Source of the DNA: Trichothermofontia sichuanensis B231
GTDB lineage: Bacteria; Cyanobacteriota; Cyanobacteriia; B231
Assembly (NCBI RefSeq): GCF_026240635.1
Contig: NZ_CP110848.1
Span: forward strand, 3,863,741-3,927,740
Direction of reading: 5' to 3'
DNA length: 64,000 nt
Shown here: piece after piece, positions 54,775 to 63,939 of the stretch
How the letters are laid out: every line of letters starts with the position of its first letter
How positions within the stretch are numbered: position 1 is the stretch's first letter
Position numbers and translations under genes: made by a program
The notes under the pieces: generated by a model
The model's input: the letters and a program-made list of their open reading frames with translations, nothing else
Databases searched by the model: none
What the model was told of the DNA's origin: nothing

Positions 54775-55071
54775 AAGCTGCTGTAAAGTGATGGCTCTAC
54801 TGCACAATAGGGAGGGGTAGGAACCAGGAACCCGCTGTGATCCCCATGCCCAGTCGATATGCCTCTCGTTCGCGTAGCGTCTCCATAGGAGAATGCTTGG
54901 AACCAACCCCGTCGGACAAGTCGCTTCTGGTTGCAGTTGTTGTCCAGGCGGGCCAACCTGGCAATGTCCCGGTGCGTGGGGCTAAGAGGAGGCACCTTGC
55001 AAATTGACCCCCCGGCCAATGGCTTGACTGAGTCCTTGCCATCCGTCCGTTCTCGCGCCTGTTCTCGCGCC

Positions 55072-56490
55072 ATGCTTGTTTCACCGCAGCGTACTCAACA
55101 CCTCCAGGCAGCCCTGCAGGACCCCCAGTCCCTCTATCAACTGCTGGCTGACTGTCGGCAGGCTAATGGCACAGCCCCGGTTCCCCAGTTTGTCAGCCTG
55201 TCGATCGCGATGCCGGTCGTGACGGAGTTGGCTGCGTTAGAAACGTTTCGTCAACCTGACCAGTTATATTTTTTTTGTGAGTGTGCCAATCGTGAGCGGG
55301 CGATCGTGGCCTTTGGGGCGGCGGCGACAGTGCAAGTGTCGGGGGCGAATCGCTTCGAGCGTGCCCAGGCATTTATTGAGCATTGCTTTGCCCATACGGC
55401 GTATCTGGGGGATTTACATTTACCCTGGTCCGGCCCCCACTTTTTCTGTCGGTTTACCTTTTTTGACGCCGAAAGTATTCCTGAGCATCCCTTCCCAGCG
55501 TCAACCCTGTTCCTACCCCGCTGGCATTTAGCCCATCATGGCTCAGAGGGGGTGTTGGTGTTCAATCTGCCCCTGGCGGGTCGGTCTTCCCTGCGGCAGT
55601 TGGCCCAGGAGGTCTGTGCCCAATACCAACGGCTACGCACGCTGACGCCCCAGTTATCCTTTCCCTATGCCAATTCGGTGTGGGTCCGTACTGATCCCAG
55701 CAACCGGTTTCAGCGATCGATCCAAACGGTGTTAACTGCCATCCAAGCCCGACAGTTACATAAAGTGGTTTTGGCCGATCGCCTGGAAGTACAGGCTGAA
55801 TATCCTTTTCAAATTAGTGCCTGCCTCGATCGCCTGCGCACGGTATATCCTGACTGCTATGTGTTTGCTACCAGTAATGGCCGGGGCGATACCTTCTTAG
55901 GAGCCAGTCCAGAACGCCTGATCCAGATTCAAGATCGCCAGTTAATCACGGATGCGCTGGCGGGGTCAGCTCCTAGGGGGAAAACGGCGGCGGCGGATGC
56001 TTCCCTGGCCAGTACCCTGTTGCATAGTCGCAAGGATCAACATGAGCATCAGGTGGTTGTGACCTTCATCCAGCAAGCCCTGCGGCAGTTGGGCTTAACC
56101 AGTGAGTTGTCTACACCGACGATTTTGCAACTGTCGAATATCCAGCATTTGCATACGGCTATTCAAGCAAAGGTGCCCCTGACGCTCCCCCCCCTGGCGA
56201 TCGTGGCCGCGCTCCACCCTACCCCCGCCGTTGCGGGAGTGCCCCGGGACTTGGCCAGTGAGCAGATTCGCCGCCATGAACCGTTTGAGCGGGGCCTGTA
56301 TGCGGCTCCCCTGGGCTGGGTTGATTATCGCGGTAATAGTGAGTTTTTTGTGGGGATTCGCTCGGCCTTGGTGCGGCAGGATGTGGCCCAACTGTATGCC
56401 GGGGCCGGGATTGTGGTCGGCTCAGACCCCCAGAAGGAGTTGGCAGAAATCCAGTTAAAGTTCCAGGCGTTGTTGCGGGCATTGGGTTAA
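55072..56490 (+). CDS. menF: Isochorismate synthase MenF
   Basis: About 472 residues from the ATG at 55072 ([16 protein letters not shown]); an upstream TTG-started extension looks non-conserved. The chorismate-binding fold is clear in the C-terminal half: [66 protein letters not shown] (E/H catalytic residues), [33 protein letters not shown] and [20 protein letters not shown]. It converts chorismate to isochorismate, the first step to phylloquinone/menaquinone. Phylloquinone is the electron carrier A1 of photosystem I. menD follows after 5 bp, so the two steps are made together. Confidence 0.95.
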   Translation: MLVSPQRTQHLQAALQDPQSLYQLLADCRQANGTAPVPQFVSLSIAMPVVTELAALETFRQPDQLYFFCECANRERAIVAFGAAATVQVSGANRFERAQAFIEHCFAHTAYLGDLHLPWSGPHFFCRFTFFDAESIPEHPFPASTLFLPRWHLAHHGSEGVLVFNLPLAGRSSLRQLAQEVCAQYQRLRTLTPQLSFPYANSVWVRTDPSNRFQRSIQTVLTAIQARQLHKVVLADRLEVQAEYPFQISACLDRLRTVYPDCYVFATSNGRGDTFLGASPERLIQIQDRQLITDALAGSAPRGKTAAADASLASTLLHSRKDQHEHQVVVTFIQQALRQLGLTSELSTPTILQLSNIQHLHTAIQAKVPLTLPPLAIVAALHPTPAVAGVPRDLASEQIRRHEPFERGLYAAPLGWVDYRGNSEFFVGIRSALVRQDVAQLYAGAGIVVGSDPQKELAEIQLKFQALLRALG

Positions 56491-56495
56491 GAGTT

Positions 56496-58601
56496 GTGGG
56501 GATTGACGATCGCTTGACGACGCCATTGGCGTATCGCAATACGAATACGGTGTGGGCCTCGGTGCTGGTGGAGACGCTGTACCGCCTGGGGTTGCGGACA
56601 GCGGTGGTGTGTCCGGGGTCGCGATCGGCGCCGTTAGCGATCGCGCTGGCAACCCATCCAGGGATTGAGGCGATCCCGGTGCTGGATGAACGCTCGGCGA
56701 GTTTTTTTGCCCTGGGGTTAGCCCGGCGATGGATGGGAATACCGACGGTGTTGGTGTGTACGTCGGGGACGGCAGGGGCGAATTTCTATCCGGCAGTCAT
56801 TGAGGCCCGCGAGAGTCAGGTGCCGTTGTTGGTGTTGACCGCGGATCGGCCTCCGGAGTTGCGCCAGTGCCACGCGGGGCAGGCGATCGATCAGGTGAAG
56901 TTGTATGGGGGGTATCCCAATTGGCAGGCGGAGTTGGCGATGCCCAGCATTGAGCTGGATTTATTGGCCTATGTGCGGCAAACGCTGGTCTATGCCTGGG
57001 AGCGGACTTGTTTTCCGGTAGCAGGGCCAGTGCATCTGAATGTGCCGTTTCGGGAGCCGTTGACGCCGATCGTGGATCCCTCGGTTGCCGAGAAAATGCA
57101 GGACTTTGATGAGACGGTATTTTTTGCAGCAGTTGGCCCCCACCAGGGCACGCAGGCCCACCCACTAGATACACCACTAGACACACCACTAGACACACCA
57201 CTAGACACACCAGTAGATCCCTCGGTAGACACAGACACAACGGTGCCGGCGAGTGGAGTGCTAGGTTTAGCGCCATTGTCTGGATATTCAAGCCTTGGGG
57301 GGAACCTGCCCCTATCGGTCACGTGGCAACAGTGGTGGGAGTGCGTTGGCGCGGTGTCTGGGCGGGGGAATCGTGGGGTGATCATTGCGGGGCTGGCACA
57401 ACCGGGTGATCCCAAGACCTACTGTCGGGCGATCGGGCAGCTTGCTCAGAGGCTGCAATGGCCGGTTTTAGCGGAAGGGTTATCGCCGTTGCGCAATTTT
57501 CAGTCCCTTTGTCCTGGATTGATTACGACCTATGATTGGCTATTGCGGGACCCGGACTGGCGATCGCGCTTCGCCCCTGATCTGATTCTCCAGATCGGTG
57601 AACTGCCCACGAGCAAAGCGTTACGAATCTGGCTGGCGGAGCAGCAACCCCAGCGCTGGATTGTTGATGCGAGTGATCACAACTTTGATCCCCTACATGG
57701 TCCCACACAGCATCTGCGTCTAGCGGTGGAGCAGTTAAGTTGGCTCTTCCATACCTCCCAGGTCCCGGGGGGTGAATTGGAAAAGTCAAATTTCAAACTT
57801 GAAAACTCAGACAGTCAAACTTTTAAACTTCCAAATTCAAACTCGCAAACTTCAAATTTTCAAACTTCAAATTTTCAAACTTCAAACCTTCAAAATTTCA
57901 AGCCTCTGGATCGCAGTTACCTCGACGCTTGGCTTCGCGCTGATCGGCAGGCACGGATGCAAATTGATACGACATTATCGGCGTTGCCGGATCTATTTGA
58001 GGGGAAGGTGGCGTGGATGTTGGCCCAGGGGTTACCGATTGGGACGCCGTTGTTGATCGCAAATAGTACGCCGGTGCGGGATGTGGAATGGTTTTGGCCC
58101 CCCAGCGATCGCCAGATTCGTCCGTTTTTTAATCGGGGGGCGAATGGGATTGAGGGCCTGCTGTCGACGGCCTGTGGCATTGCCCATCGCGGTCAGCCCA
58201 GTGTGCTGTTAACGGGGGATTTGGCCCTGTTGCATGATACCAATGGCTTCCTGTTACGGCAGCGGTTGGTAGGGCATCTGACGATCGTTTTGATTAACAA
58301 TAATGGCGGCGGCATTTTCGAGCTATTGCCGATCGCCCAGTTTGAGCCACCCTTTACCGAGTTTTTCGCAACCCCACAAACGATCGACTTTGCCCAATTA
58401 TGTAAAACCTATGGGGTTGAACATATTCCCATCACCGATTGGGAACACTTCCGAACACTTTTAAATCCTTTACCTACAACGGGAATACGGGTGCTAGAGA
58501 TCCAGACCGATCGTCGGGCTGATGCCCACTGGCGCCAACAATTTTTTGCGATCCCTTTGCCTTGGCCTTCAGACCCAGAATCGTATGGTCAATCCAAATA
58601 A
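56496..58601 (+). CDS. menD: MenD, SEPHCHC synthase, with two low-complexity insertions
   Basis: 701 residues from a GTG start ([20 protein letters not shown]); most MenD proteins have about 560-600. It adds a succinyl semialdehyde unit from 2-oxoglutarate to isochorismate using thiamine diphosphate. The N-terminal [35 protein letters not shown] and [20 protein letters not shown] are conserved. The cofactor end shows [15 protein letters not shown] and [20 protein letters not shown]. The extra length comes mainly from two in-frame repeat tracts. Residues about 222-248 are a PLDT unit repeated (12-bp CCACTAGACACA repeats) and residues about 428-469 are N/S/F/K/Q-rich (TSNFQ repeated, AT-rich CAAACTTCAAATTTT). 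The last five residues and stop are encoded by a family B repeat end. Catalytic motifs look intact, so it is probably active. Confidence 0.93.
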   Translation: MGIDDRLTTPLAYRNTNTVWASVLVETLYRLGLRTAVVCPGSRSAPLAIALATHPGIEAIPVLDERSASFFALGLARRWMGIPTVLVCTSGTAGANFYPAVIEARESQVPLLVLTADRPPELRQCHAGQAIDQVKLYGGYPNWQAELAMPSIELDLLAYVRQTLVYAWERTCFPVAGPVHLNVPFREPLTPIVDPSVAEKMQDFDETVFFAAVGPHQGTQAHPLDTPLDTPLDTPLDTPVDPSVDTDTTVPASGVLGLAPLSGYSSLGGNLPLSVTWQQWWECVGAVSGRGNRGVIIAGLAQPGDPKTYCRAIGQLAQRLQWPVLAEGLSPLRNFQSLCPGLITTYDWLLRDPDWRSRFAPDLILQIGELPTSKALRIWLAEQQPQRWIVDASDHNFDPLHGPTQHLRLAVEQLSWLFHTSQVPGGELEKSNFKLENSDSQTFKLPNSNSQTSNFQTSNFQTSNLQNFKPLDRSYLDAWLRADRQARMQIDTTLSALPDLFEGKVAWMLAQGLPIGTPLLIANSTPVRDVEWFWPPSDRQIRPFFNRGANGIEGLLSTACGIAHRGQPSVLLTGDLALLHDTNGFLLRQRLVGHLTIVLINNNGGGIFELLPIAQFEPPFTEFFATPQTIDFAQLCKTYGVEHIPITDWEHFRTLLNPLPTTGIRVLEIQTDRRADAHWRQQFFAIPLPWPSDPESYGQSK

Positions 58602-58689
58602 GAACGATACAATTCTTGACTCCCCTCTCCCAGATCGGGAGAGGGGCTGGGGTGAGGGTGCTGTTTCAGCCTAAATTGCAATGACTATA
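58584..58689 (-). mobile_element. MITE-like repeat, family B copy 7, supplying the end of menD
   Basis: A complete copy (106 bp) in reverse orientation: begins TATGGTCAATCCAAATAAG and ends TTGCAATGACTATA. The first 18 bases encode the last menD codons (YGQSK) and the TAA stop. Confidence 0.85.
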
Positions 58690-58694
58690 CAATA

Positions 58695-59570
58695 CTAATT
58701 CAACTTTTCTGCTGTAACTACCCCAAAGATTCCTGTAGGTTCCCTGTAAACGCGCAAATTCTGGAAGCCTGCGGCCTCGGCCCACTGTTGGGTTTGTGCC
58801 CACGGACGCAGCCGCATGGCCCAGGCTTGGCCCGTATGAGCCGGTAGGGTGCGGGCAATTAATTCTACTTGGGGATGATCGGGTTGGATGGTAAAAATCA
58901 AGGTTCCCGGACTGGCCAGCCGTTGATATAGTTGCTGGAAATGGCGTTGAATTAACGCATCATCCGGTAAAATTTCGTGCAAACCTGAAACAACAATCAC
59001 ATTAGGGGCTGGTTGCACGCGATCGAGGTCAGCATCACTAAACGCATCGGCCTGCTCCACTACAGCATTAACACCCAGTTCAGCAGCTAGTTGGCGTGCT
59101 TTCTCTACATTTTCTAACTTATAATCCCGTAAAATGGCCGTTACCGTTCCCGCTGGGAAATGTTGCAAAACCTCCAAATCATAGCGACCACCGCCACAGG
59201 CAACATCCAGTAAAACACAGGGAGTCTCGTGCTGCTGGTAAGTTCCCAATACGTGATGCAGAATATGTTTCAATAGCTGGCCCCGGAGGCGGATACCTTG
59301 CCAGCCTTGGGCACTGAGATAGATGCGATCGAGCATCTTACCCAGGGGGGTAATACCACTGGGTTGGTTGCGATAGACATACTCCAGCATCACACCCGAA
59401 TCAAAGCCATACCGAAACCCCAAGCGGATGCCATTTGACAATTGACCCACCGTTTTTAAGCCAAGACGAAAAGAACGGTAATACCAACTCTTTGGATGCC
59501 AAATAGGCAAGGGTTTACGCAACATTTCATAGCTGGGGGCCGATGATTTGAGAGAAGACTGATGTAGCAT
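58695..59570 (-). CDS. Class I SAM-dependent methyltransferase, last gene of a lipid operon
   Basis: About 291 residues from the ATG at 59568-59570, with GAGG just upstream; a longer start is less convincing. The N-terminal part has the uncommon GIRLGFRYGFDSGVMLEYVY then RNQPSGITPLGKMLDR segment that I associate with the C-terminal methyltransferase half of E. coli YnbC. The SAM site is VLLDVACGGGRYDLEVLQHF (motif I) and later NVIVVSGLHEILPDD. A C-terminal GTLIFTIQPDHPQVELIAR and YREPTGIFGVVTAEKLN complete the fold. The substrate is unknown, but its operon partners make or move lipid head groups, so a lipid or head-group methylation is likely. It lies 73 bp after the acyltransferase gene. Confidence 0.88.
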   Translation of the reverse strand: MLHQSSLKSSAPSYEMLRKPLPIWHPKSWYYRSFRLGLKTVGQLSNGIRLGFRYGFDSGVMLEYVYRNQPSGITPLGKMLDRIYLSAQGWQGIRLRGQLLKHILHHVLGTYQQHETPCVLLDVACGGGRYDLEVLQHFPAGTVTAILRDYKLENVEKARQLAAELGVNAVVEQADAFSDADLDRVQPAPNVIVVSGLHEILPDDALIQRHFQQLYQRLASPGTLIFTIQPDHPQVELIARTLPAHTGQAWAMRLRPWAQTQQWAEAAGFQNLRVYREPTGIFGVVTAEKLN

Positions 59571-59643
59571 AGTAACCTCTGAGAGCGTTTTAGGGTTTGG
59601 GTAGGGGTAGATGAGAGCATTGCAGATTGACAACAGGTAGCGC

Positions 59644-60312
59644 TCATCCGCAGGTAGCCAGAGTGCAGATACGATCGCTCAACTGTTCCAGGAAAGCCTG
59701 TTTTTCCCCATTCCAGTAGAGAGATTCACCAACCGTCACCTGACATAGAAAAGGAACTAGGAGAGGGTCTCCCTTAGGGAGAGCTTTACCAAGCCCCTTG
59801 AGATAGATGGGAATAATCGGTACATTGGGATGGTGTTTTGCTAGATGGGCAATGCCACTTTTGAAGTTGCTGATAACTTCGGGTTCGCCCCTGCTACCTT
59901 CCGGATAGAGGATCAAAATATGATTTTGCGCTAGGGCTGCGCTACAGGTTTTAAGAAAGGTTCGCTGAACACACAGTTTTTGATGAGCATCCGCTCCTGG
60001 GACTTCACGGGTTACGGGAATAATCTCAAAAATATGGCGTGCAATCCAGGCTAGACAACGATTCTGGTGGAGAAAATAGGCTTCATCGGCAAGGGGGTGA
60101 ATTTGAGAGAGTTTGCTTAATGGGAAAAGAGACATGAGGACGAGGGTGTCCAGATGACTATTATGGTTGGCGACTAAAATGGCTGGTCCATCACGCGGTA
60201 AATGGTGACGATCGCGAATGTGTAATCCTAGAATCCACCAGACTAGGGGCCTCACCAGGAGAAGAAAAACGAGTACTTTGAGCATCGAATACCCTGTCCG
60301 CCTCATAGCCAT
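59644..60312 (-). CDS. Lysophospholipid acyltransferase-family protein (PlsC-like)
   Basis: 222 residues of the glycerol-3-phosphate/lysophosphatidate acyltransferase family. One N-terminal hydrophobic helix (KVLVFLLLVRPLVWWILGL) is followed by the catalytic NHNSHLD motif (NHx4D type) near residues 50-56 and the phosphate-binding PEGSRGE later. VPIIPIYLKGLGKALPKG is the fourth motif. It uses acyl-ACP or acyl-CoA to acylate a lyso-lipid on the cytoplasmic face. Its ATG at 60310-60312 overlaps the stop of the CdsA-like gene, so the two are translationally coupled. It is one of two acyltransferases in the operon. Confidence 0.9.
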   Translation of the reverse strand: MAMRRTGYSMLKVLVFLLLVRPLVWWILGLHIRDRHHLPRDGPAILVANHNSHLDTLVLMSLFPLSKLSQIHPLADEAYFLHQNRCLAWIARHIFEIIPVTREVPGADAHQKLCVQRTFLKTCSAALAQNHILILYPEGSRGEPEVISNFKSGIAHLAKHHPNVPIIPIYLKGLGKALPKGDPLLVPFLCQVTVGESLYWNGEKQAFLEQLSDRICTLATCG

Positions 60313-61256
60313 TGTCCTCGATAATAGAAATAGACAGTGAAGTGGAAGAAGAGGGGGGCCGTATAGGTGAGACTATCAATGCGGTCTAAAATTCCCCCAT
60401 GACCGGGTAACAGGGTGCCACTGTCTTTAATGCCTAAATCCCGTTTCAGAGCCGAAACCGTTACGTCGCCAATAAACCCCGTTAAGCTCAAGAGCAGCCC
60501 TAAACAGGTGGCATGGAGGTAACTAAAAGGGGTCAGCCAAGGCGCAAGGCCGATCGCTAACATCGTTGTCGTCAAGATGCCCCCTAATAACCCTTCAACG
60601 GTTTTCCCCGGACTGACCTTGGGGATGACCGCATGGCGACCGAACAACTTACCAAAAATGAATTGGGCAATATCATTGAGTTCGGTTAAGACCACGAGAT
60701 AAAGGAGGAGTCCCACACCGCCCACTGCCGTCTGCGCTACAGGTTCTAACCGCAGGAGATAGGGCAGATGACTGAGGGTATACACGGTGAGCATTAACCC
60801 CCATTGCAGTGTGCCGATCGCCTGTAAAAATCCCTGGGTTTCACCAATCAAGACCATGCGCATGGGCAGGAACAAAAACATATAAATCGGGATAAAAATT
60901 AGAAACATCCCATACCACCCGATGTAAACCCAGAAGTATTGCAGGCCAATAGCCACGTAGGCCCAAATGAGCACATGGCGATCGGCCTGACGAGTCGGGA
61001 TGAGGGAGAGGTATTCCTTCAGCGCGAGAAAACTCAGGATACTGAAGAAGATGAGCGAGGCCGTCCGGTTCAGCAGCAAGGCCAGGGTGAAGACCGGGAT
61101 AATGATCCCCCACGATCGCAGCCGGTTTTTTAATTCTGTCCAGTCTTTTTCAGGTTGATAGGCGGCAAGGCCGTAGACCGTGACTGTGGCTATGACCAAC
61201 AGGCCGTAAATAGCCGCTAAGGTATAAAGCACCGGCAGTGGCAGGGTTACGAACAT
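60303..61256 (-). CDS. Phosphatidate cytidylyltransferase-like protein (CdsA/YnbB type)
   Basis: 317 residues with about eight hydrophobic helices. The CdsA signature is near the C-terminus: KVSPGKTVEGLLGGI, then GDVTVSALKRDLGIKDSGTL and LPGHGGILDRIDSLTYTAPL. The enzyme makes CDP-diacylglycerol (or a CDP-activated lipid) from phosphatidate and CTP. The N-terminal half with EKDWTELKNRLRSWG and FGKLFGRHAVIPKVSPGK resembles YnbB more than housekeeping CdsA. It overlaps the phosphatidyltransferase gene by 10 bp at its start and the acyltransferase gene at its end. It therefore supplies the CDP-lipid used by its upstream neighbour. Confidence 0.92.
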   Translation of the reverse strand: MFVTLPLPVLYTLAAIYGLLVIATVTVYGLAAYQPEKDWTELKNRLRSWGIIIPVFTLALLLNRTASLIFFSILSFLALKEYLSLIPTRQADRHVLIWAYVAIGLQYFWVYIGWYGMFLIFIPIYMFLFLPMRMVLIGETQGFLQAIGTLQWGLMLTVYTLSHLPYLLRLEPVAQTAVGGVGLLLYLVVLTELNDIAQFIFGKLFGRHAVIPKVSPGKTVEGLLGGILTTTMLAIGLAPWLTPFSYLHATCLGLLLSLTGFIGDVTVSALKRDLGIKDSGTLLPGHGGILDRIDSLTYTAPLFFHFTVYFYYRGQWL

Positions 61257-61861
61257 GGGGAAACCTCCTGGAGGATCACCTGTACGCGATTAAAAATGGT
61301 CCACACCTGCAAACTCACTACCCCGAACCACACCCCCCCTAGCCAAGCCCCTGGTTCCAGGCCCAACCCTATGGCCACGGCAATCAGACCAAACACTAAG
61401 GCCCGATCGCTTTTTCCCAGCGGACCGGCATAACTGCGCGACTGACCCATTGCCCAGGCTAAGATGCCCGCCATTTCGGTAATGATCCCCAGCACCACGA
61501 TCACGACAATCCAGGGGGCCGGCATCCCCGGTATCCGGGCAAAGGGCAAATATAAGGCCGCGTCTGCCACCACATCCCCCAGTTCATTGAGCACAGCCCC
61601 CAGGGGCGTCGCCCGGTCATACTCCCGCGCTAACATCCCATCGATCGCATTCAGGGCCAGCCGCCCCGCAAAAATCACCGGCAACGCTAACAAGAGGGTT
61701 GGCGATTGGGGAAAAGCGGCGATCGCGAGTCCCGTCACGCCCGATAAAACCAGGGCCGTGAGGGTGACCTGGTTGGGGGAAATGTGCCCCTGGGCTAACT
61801 GACGCACCAGAGGCCGAAGTACTCTCTGGAAAGCCGGTTTGATTTGATACAGCGTTATCAT
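61247..61861 (-). CDS. CDP-alcohol phosphatidyltransferase, YnbA type
   Basis: 204 residues with about five hydrophobic helices. The motif region reads NAIDGMLAREYDRATPLGAV then LNELGDVVAD. In the classical CDP-alcohol motif D-x2-D-G-x2-A-R-x8-9-G-x3-D-x3-D, the first and third aspartates are here asparagines. From memory E. coli YnbA has the same N-for-D changes (ALNALDGMLAR, LNETGDV), so this is a distinct subfamily and not decay. Further YnbA-like parts are MITLYQIKPAFQRVLRP, SYAGPLGKSDRALVFGLIAV. It would join a CDP-activated lipid to an alcohol; the alcohol is unknown. It overlaps the CdsA-like gene by 10 bp and lies 27 bp after the upstream acyltransferase gene. Confidence 0.92.
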   Translation of the reverse strand: MITLYQIKPAFQRVLRPLVRQLAQGHISPNQVTLTALVLSGVTGLAIAAFPQSPTLLLALPVIFAGRLALNAIDGMLAREYDRATPLGAVLNELGDVVADAALYLPFARIPGMPAPWIVVIVVLGIITEMAGILAWAMGQSRSYAGPLGKSDRALVFGLIAVAIGLGLEPGAWLGGVWFGVVSLQVWTIFNRVQVILQEVSPCS

Positions 61862-61888
61862 CGGTTTGACCGGAAAGGGGTTGAGACA

Positions 61889-62638
61889 TTAGGCCCGATC
61901 GAGGTTCTCCAGGGCGGCGGCCAGATCCGCCGTTAATTTTTCCGCCATTGGTTTACGCGGCCCATCGGCATAGGTGTCAACCGCCAGCGGCGTCCCAATT
62001 TTGACGGTAAGCCCACAGCGCCAGCGGGGGATCGTGTGGCCATACTGCAAACTGATCGGCACCACATGAATACCCGCGGCTGCTCCCGCTTCTCGTTGGA
62101 GGGCTGCGGCTTGCAGGGCCAGACGCGCTAACCCTGGTTTGAGCGGGTGCACTTGGCCATCCCGGAAAATCCCCCCTTCCGGGAAGATCACCAGCATGTC
62201 CTGTTGTTGCAGAATTTCAATTCCATGCCGTAAACTGCTCACCCCTGGATTCCGAGTATTGACGGGGAAACCGCCCGTTTGCCGAATAAACCAGCCCTGT
62301 ACCCCTCGCACCTCATCGGCAGTCACCATAAAGCGTAGGTTTCGCCCGGTAGTGGCTCGGCCTACTGCATAGGGCACCACCAATCCGTCCCACCGCGATC
62401 GATGGGTTGGGGCTAGAATCACAGGACCATGCAGGGGGATATTTTCAATCCCGATGACCTCAATCTTGCCGAAGTAGGCGGGTAAGACCACATGCCGTCC
62501 TAACGCGTAGAGCATGGGGAACAACCAGGGCGAAACGTGGGCTGACTGCCCGCCGTCCTTGGCGTATCGATGGGTGGGTGCATGCGGGGCAAAGGGCAGC
62601 ACCCGGTTGGACTCAGGAGTATGCAGTTGCGTCGTCAT
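61889..62638 (-). CDS. 1-acyl-sn-glycerol-3-phosphate acyltransferase-like protein (PlsC-like)
   Basis: About 249 residues from the ATG at 62636-62638; an upstream start 63 bases earlier adds an unlikely G/R-rich leader. Catalytic motif I is THRSRWD (Hx4D with T instead of N before H), motif III is FPEGGIFRDGQ, and motif IV is VVPISLQYGH. An amphipathic region MLYALGRHVVLPAYFGKIEV lies before it. The form FPEGGI and the size match cyanobacterial PlsC-like enzymes that acylate lysophosphatidate. It is the first gene of the five-gene operon. The promoter must lie in the 62639-63060 region. Confidence 0.88.
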   Translation of the reverse strand: MTTQLHTPESNRVLPFAPHAPTHRYAKDGGQSAHVSPWLFPMLYALGRHVVLPAYFGKIEVIGIENIPLHGPVILAPTHRSRWDGLVVPYAVGRATTGRNLRFMVTADEVRGVQGWFIRQTGGFPVNTRNPGVSSLRHGIEILQQQDMLVIFPEGGIFRDGQVHPLKPGLARLALQAAALQREAGAAAGIHVVPISLQYGHTIPRWRCGLTVKIGTPLAVDTYADGPRKPMAEKLTADLAAALENLDRA

Positions 62639-63060
62639 GGGGATCGCTATTGGTCTCACACATTCAGCCATTCCCCGGCCACCTCCCCCCGTTTCAGGCA
62701 TAGGGCTTCAGGCAGGGCCGGATAGAATGGGTTAACAACTCTCAGCCTAAAGCGCTCCCCAGCGATCGGACCTACCCCCTGGACACTTTTCGGACTGGCT
62801 CAATCCAACTCCCCCGGAGAGGTTGACTGCCCTGAGTTCACGTCGAGTGGGGTCGATGCAGCCTGGCTTGACTGCGCAAACCACTCCTGTCTCTTTGCCT
62901 GAGAAACCGGCATAAGAGCGAATTTGTAAAGTAAACCTTAAGGGGCAACTGTGGCTACTGCATCCGCTTTTATAGTACTGATGATCTGAGTTCAAGCCGC
63001 ATCACCATGAGCTGCCTGCCATAAGTTGCCCAAGCCCAGCGTTAACCCTATCCCAGTGAC
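62639..63060. other. Gene-free region upstream of the lipid operon
   Basis: I find no gene or repeat that I can name. It should contain the promoter of the lipid operon. The stretch 62935-63000 contains a TTTTATAGTACTGATG segment. The right part runs into an IS5-like remnant. Confidence 0.4.
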
Positions 63061-63180
63061 TTGAGTGATGCCGAGTGGGCGGTACTGGTCCCGCTCTTAT
63101 CGGTACCGAAAGGTTTTGGTCATCCCCGGACGGTCGATCGTGATGCGTTGATTCAGTTTATTTTTCTTGCTAATGCTCGT
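63061..63180 (+). pseudogene. Remnant of an IS5-family transposase N-terminus
   Basis: A plus-strand frame starting with a TTG reads LSDAEWAVLVPLLSVPKGFG then HPRTVDRDALIQFIFL, which is the typical N-terminal pattern of IS5-type transposases (DAEW...LLPxPKxxGRPRxVDxRxxLNAIFYV). After about 40 residues the similarity ends, and the rest of the frame (to 63249) is unrelated and short. No DDE residues are present. It marks an old transposon scar. Confidence 0.65.
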
Positions 63181-63371
63181 AATGATTTTTCAGTCGTAAT
63201 CTCAGTATTGATTGGGGAAGCGGTTGCGATCATTGGGGAAGATTTTTAGGGAAGGATAGCTGTTTTTCTGTCTGCCATTCTAACGGATCGGTTGTTTGAC
63301 CGTTAGCGATCGCAATGGCTACAGGACAGTTTTACGATCGCGTGTTATCGTAGCGCACGTGTGAGAGGAAA

Positions 63372-63728
63372 TCAAGTCAGCTTTGCCGCCTCAGTCTTAT
63401 GCTTTTTGTGGAGTTCCCGCTTCAGTGCCAAAAACAGATCATAAAGTATCCAAGGATCTCGGTTCTTAATCTCAAACTCTGGCCATGAGAGGTTAGTGAT
63501 GACATCGGGATCGACTTCCAAGACGCGTGCACTTAAGGACTGACAGAAACCGTCATAGTACTTTTGCCAGTGGCGACACAGGGCCAAGAGATCCTCGGCA
63601 GCGGGTAAACTGCCTGTTCCCAGCCACAGGAGAGAGCGATCACATCCCCACAGTTGAGCATCAATATGAGCCAGACCCGTTGCCAGGGTTCCCTTACCTA
63701 ATTTAAGTGATACCCGTTGATAGGCCAC
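63372..63728 (-). CDS. Hypothetical protein, possibly truncated N-terminal domain of a CHAT-associated protein
   Basis: 118 residues, no signal peptide or membrane helix. The sequence begins MAYQRVSLKLGKGTLATGLA and has LPAAEDLLALCRHWQKYYDG and FEIKNRDPWILYDLFLALKR, ending in a lysine-rich tail. The alternation of a beta-rich start and the LP...L..W...Y segment reminds me of the N-terminal domain in cyanobacterial CHAT-domain proteins, but the CHAT part is absent. This is only a weak resemblance. It may be a complete small protein or the remains of a larger one. The 272 bp beyond its start hold no other gene, only a family A repeat at the edge. Confidence 0.5.
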   Translation of the reverse strand: MAYQRVSLKLGKGTLATGLAHIDAQLWGCDRSLLWLGTGSLPAAEDLLALCRHWQKYYDGFCQSLSARVLEVDPDVITNLSWPEFEIKNRDPWILYDLFLALKRELHKKHKTEAAKLT

Positions 63729-63939
63729 GGCGATCGTCCTGAGTCGCTCTCTCCAGATCTTACTTCACCGATCCAGTAAACCGAAACAGTGAAACTGAAA
63801 CAATTATTGGCAACAGCCCCTCCTAGTTCTGGCGGCGGCGAGATGGAGTCTCCCGATCGGGCGGTCTGAATCCCAGTACCCGCTCGTCGTCTCCGGGCAA
63901 AGCCATCTTTACCCTCCCATGCTCCTCGATCGCAAAAAC

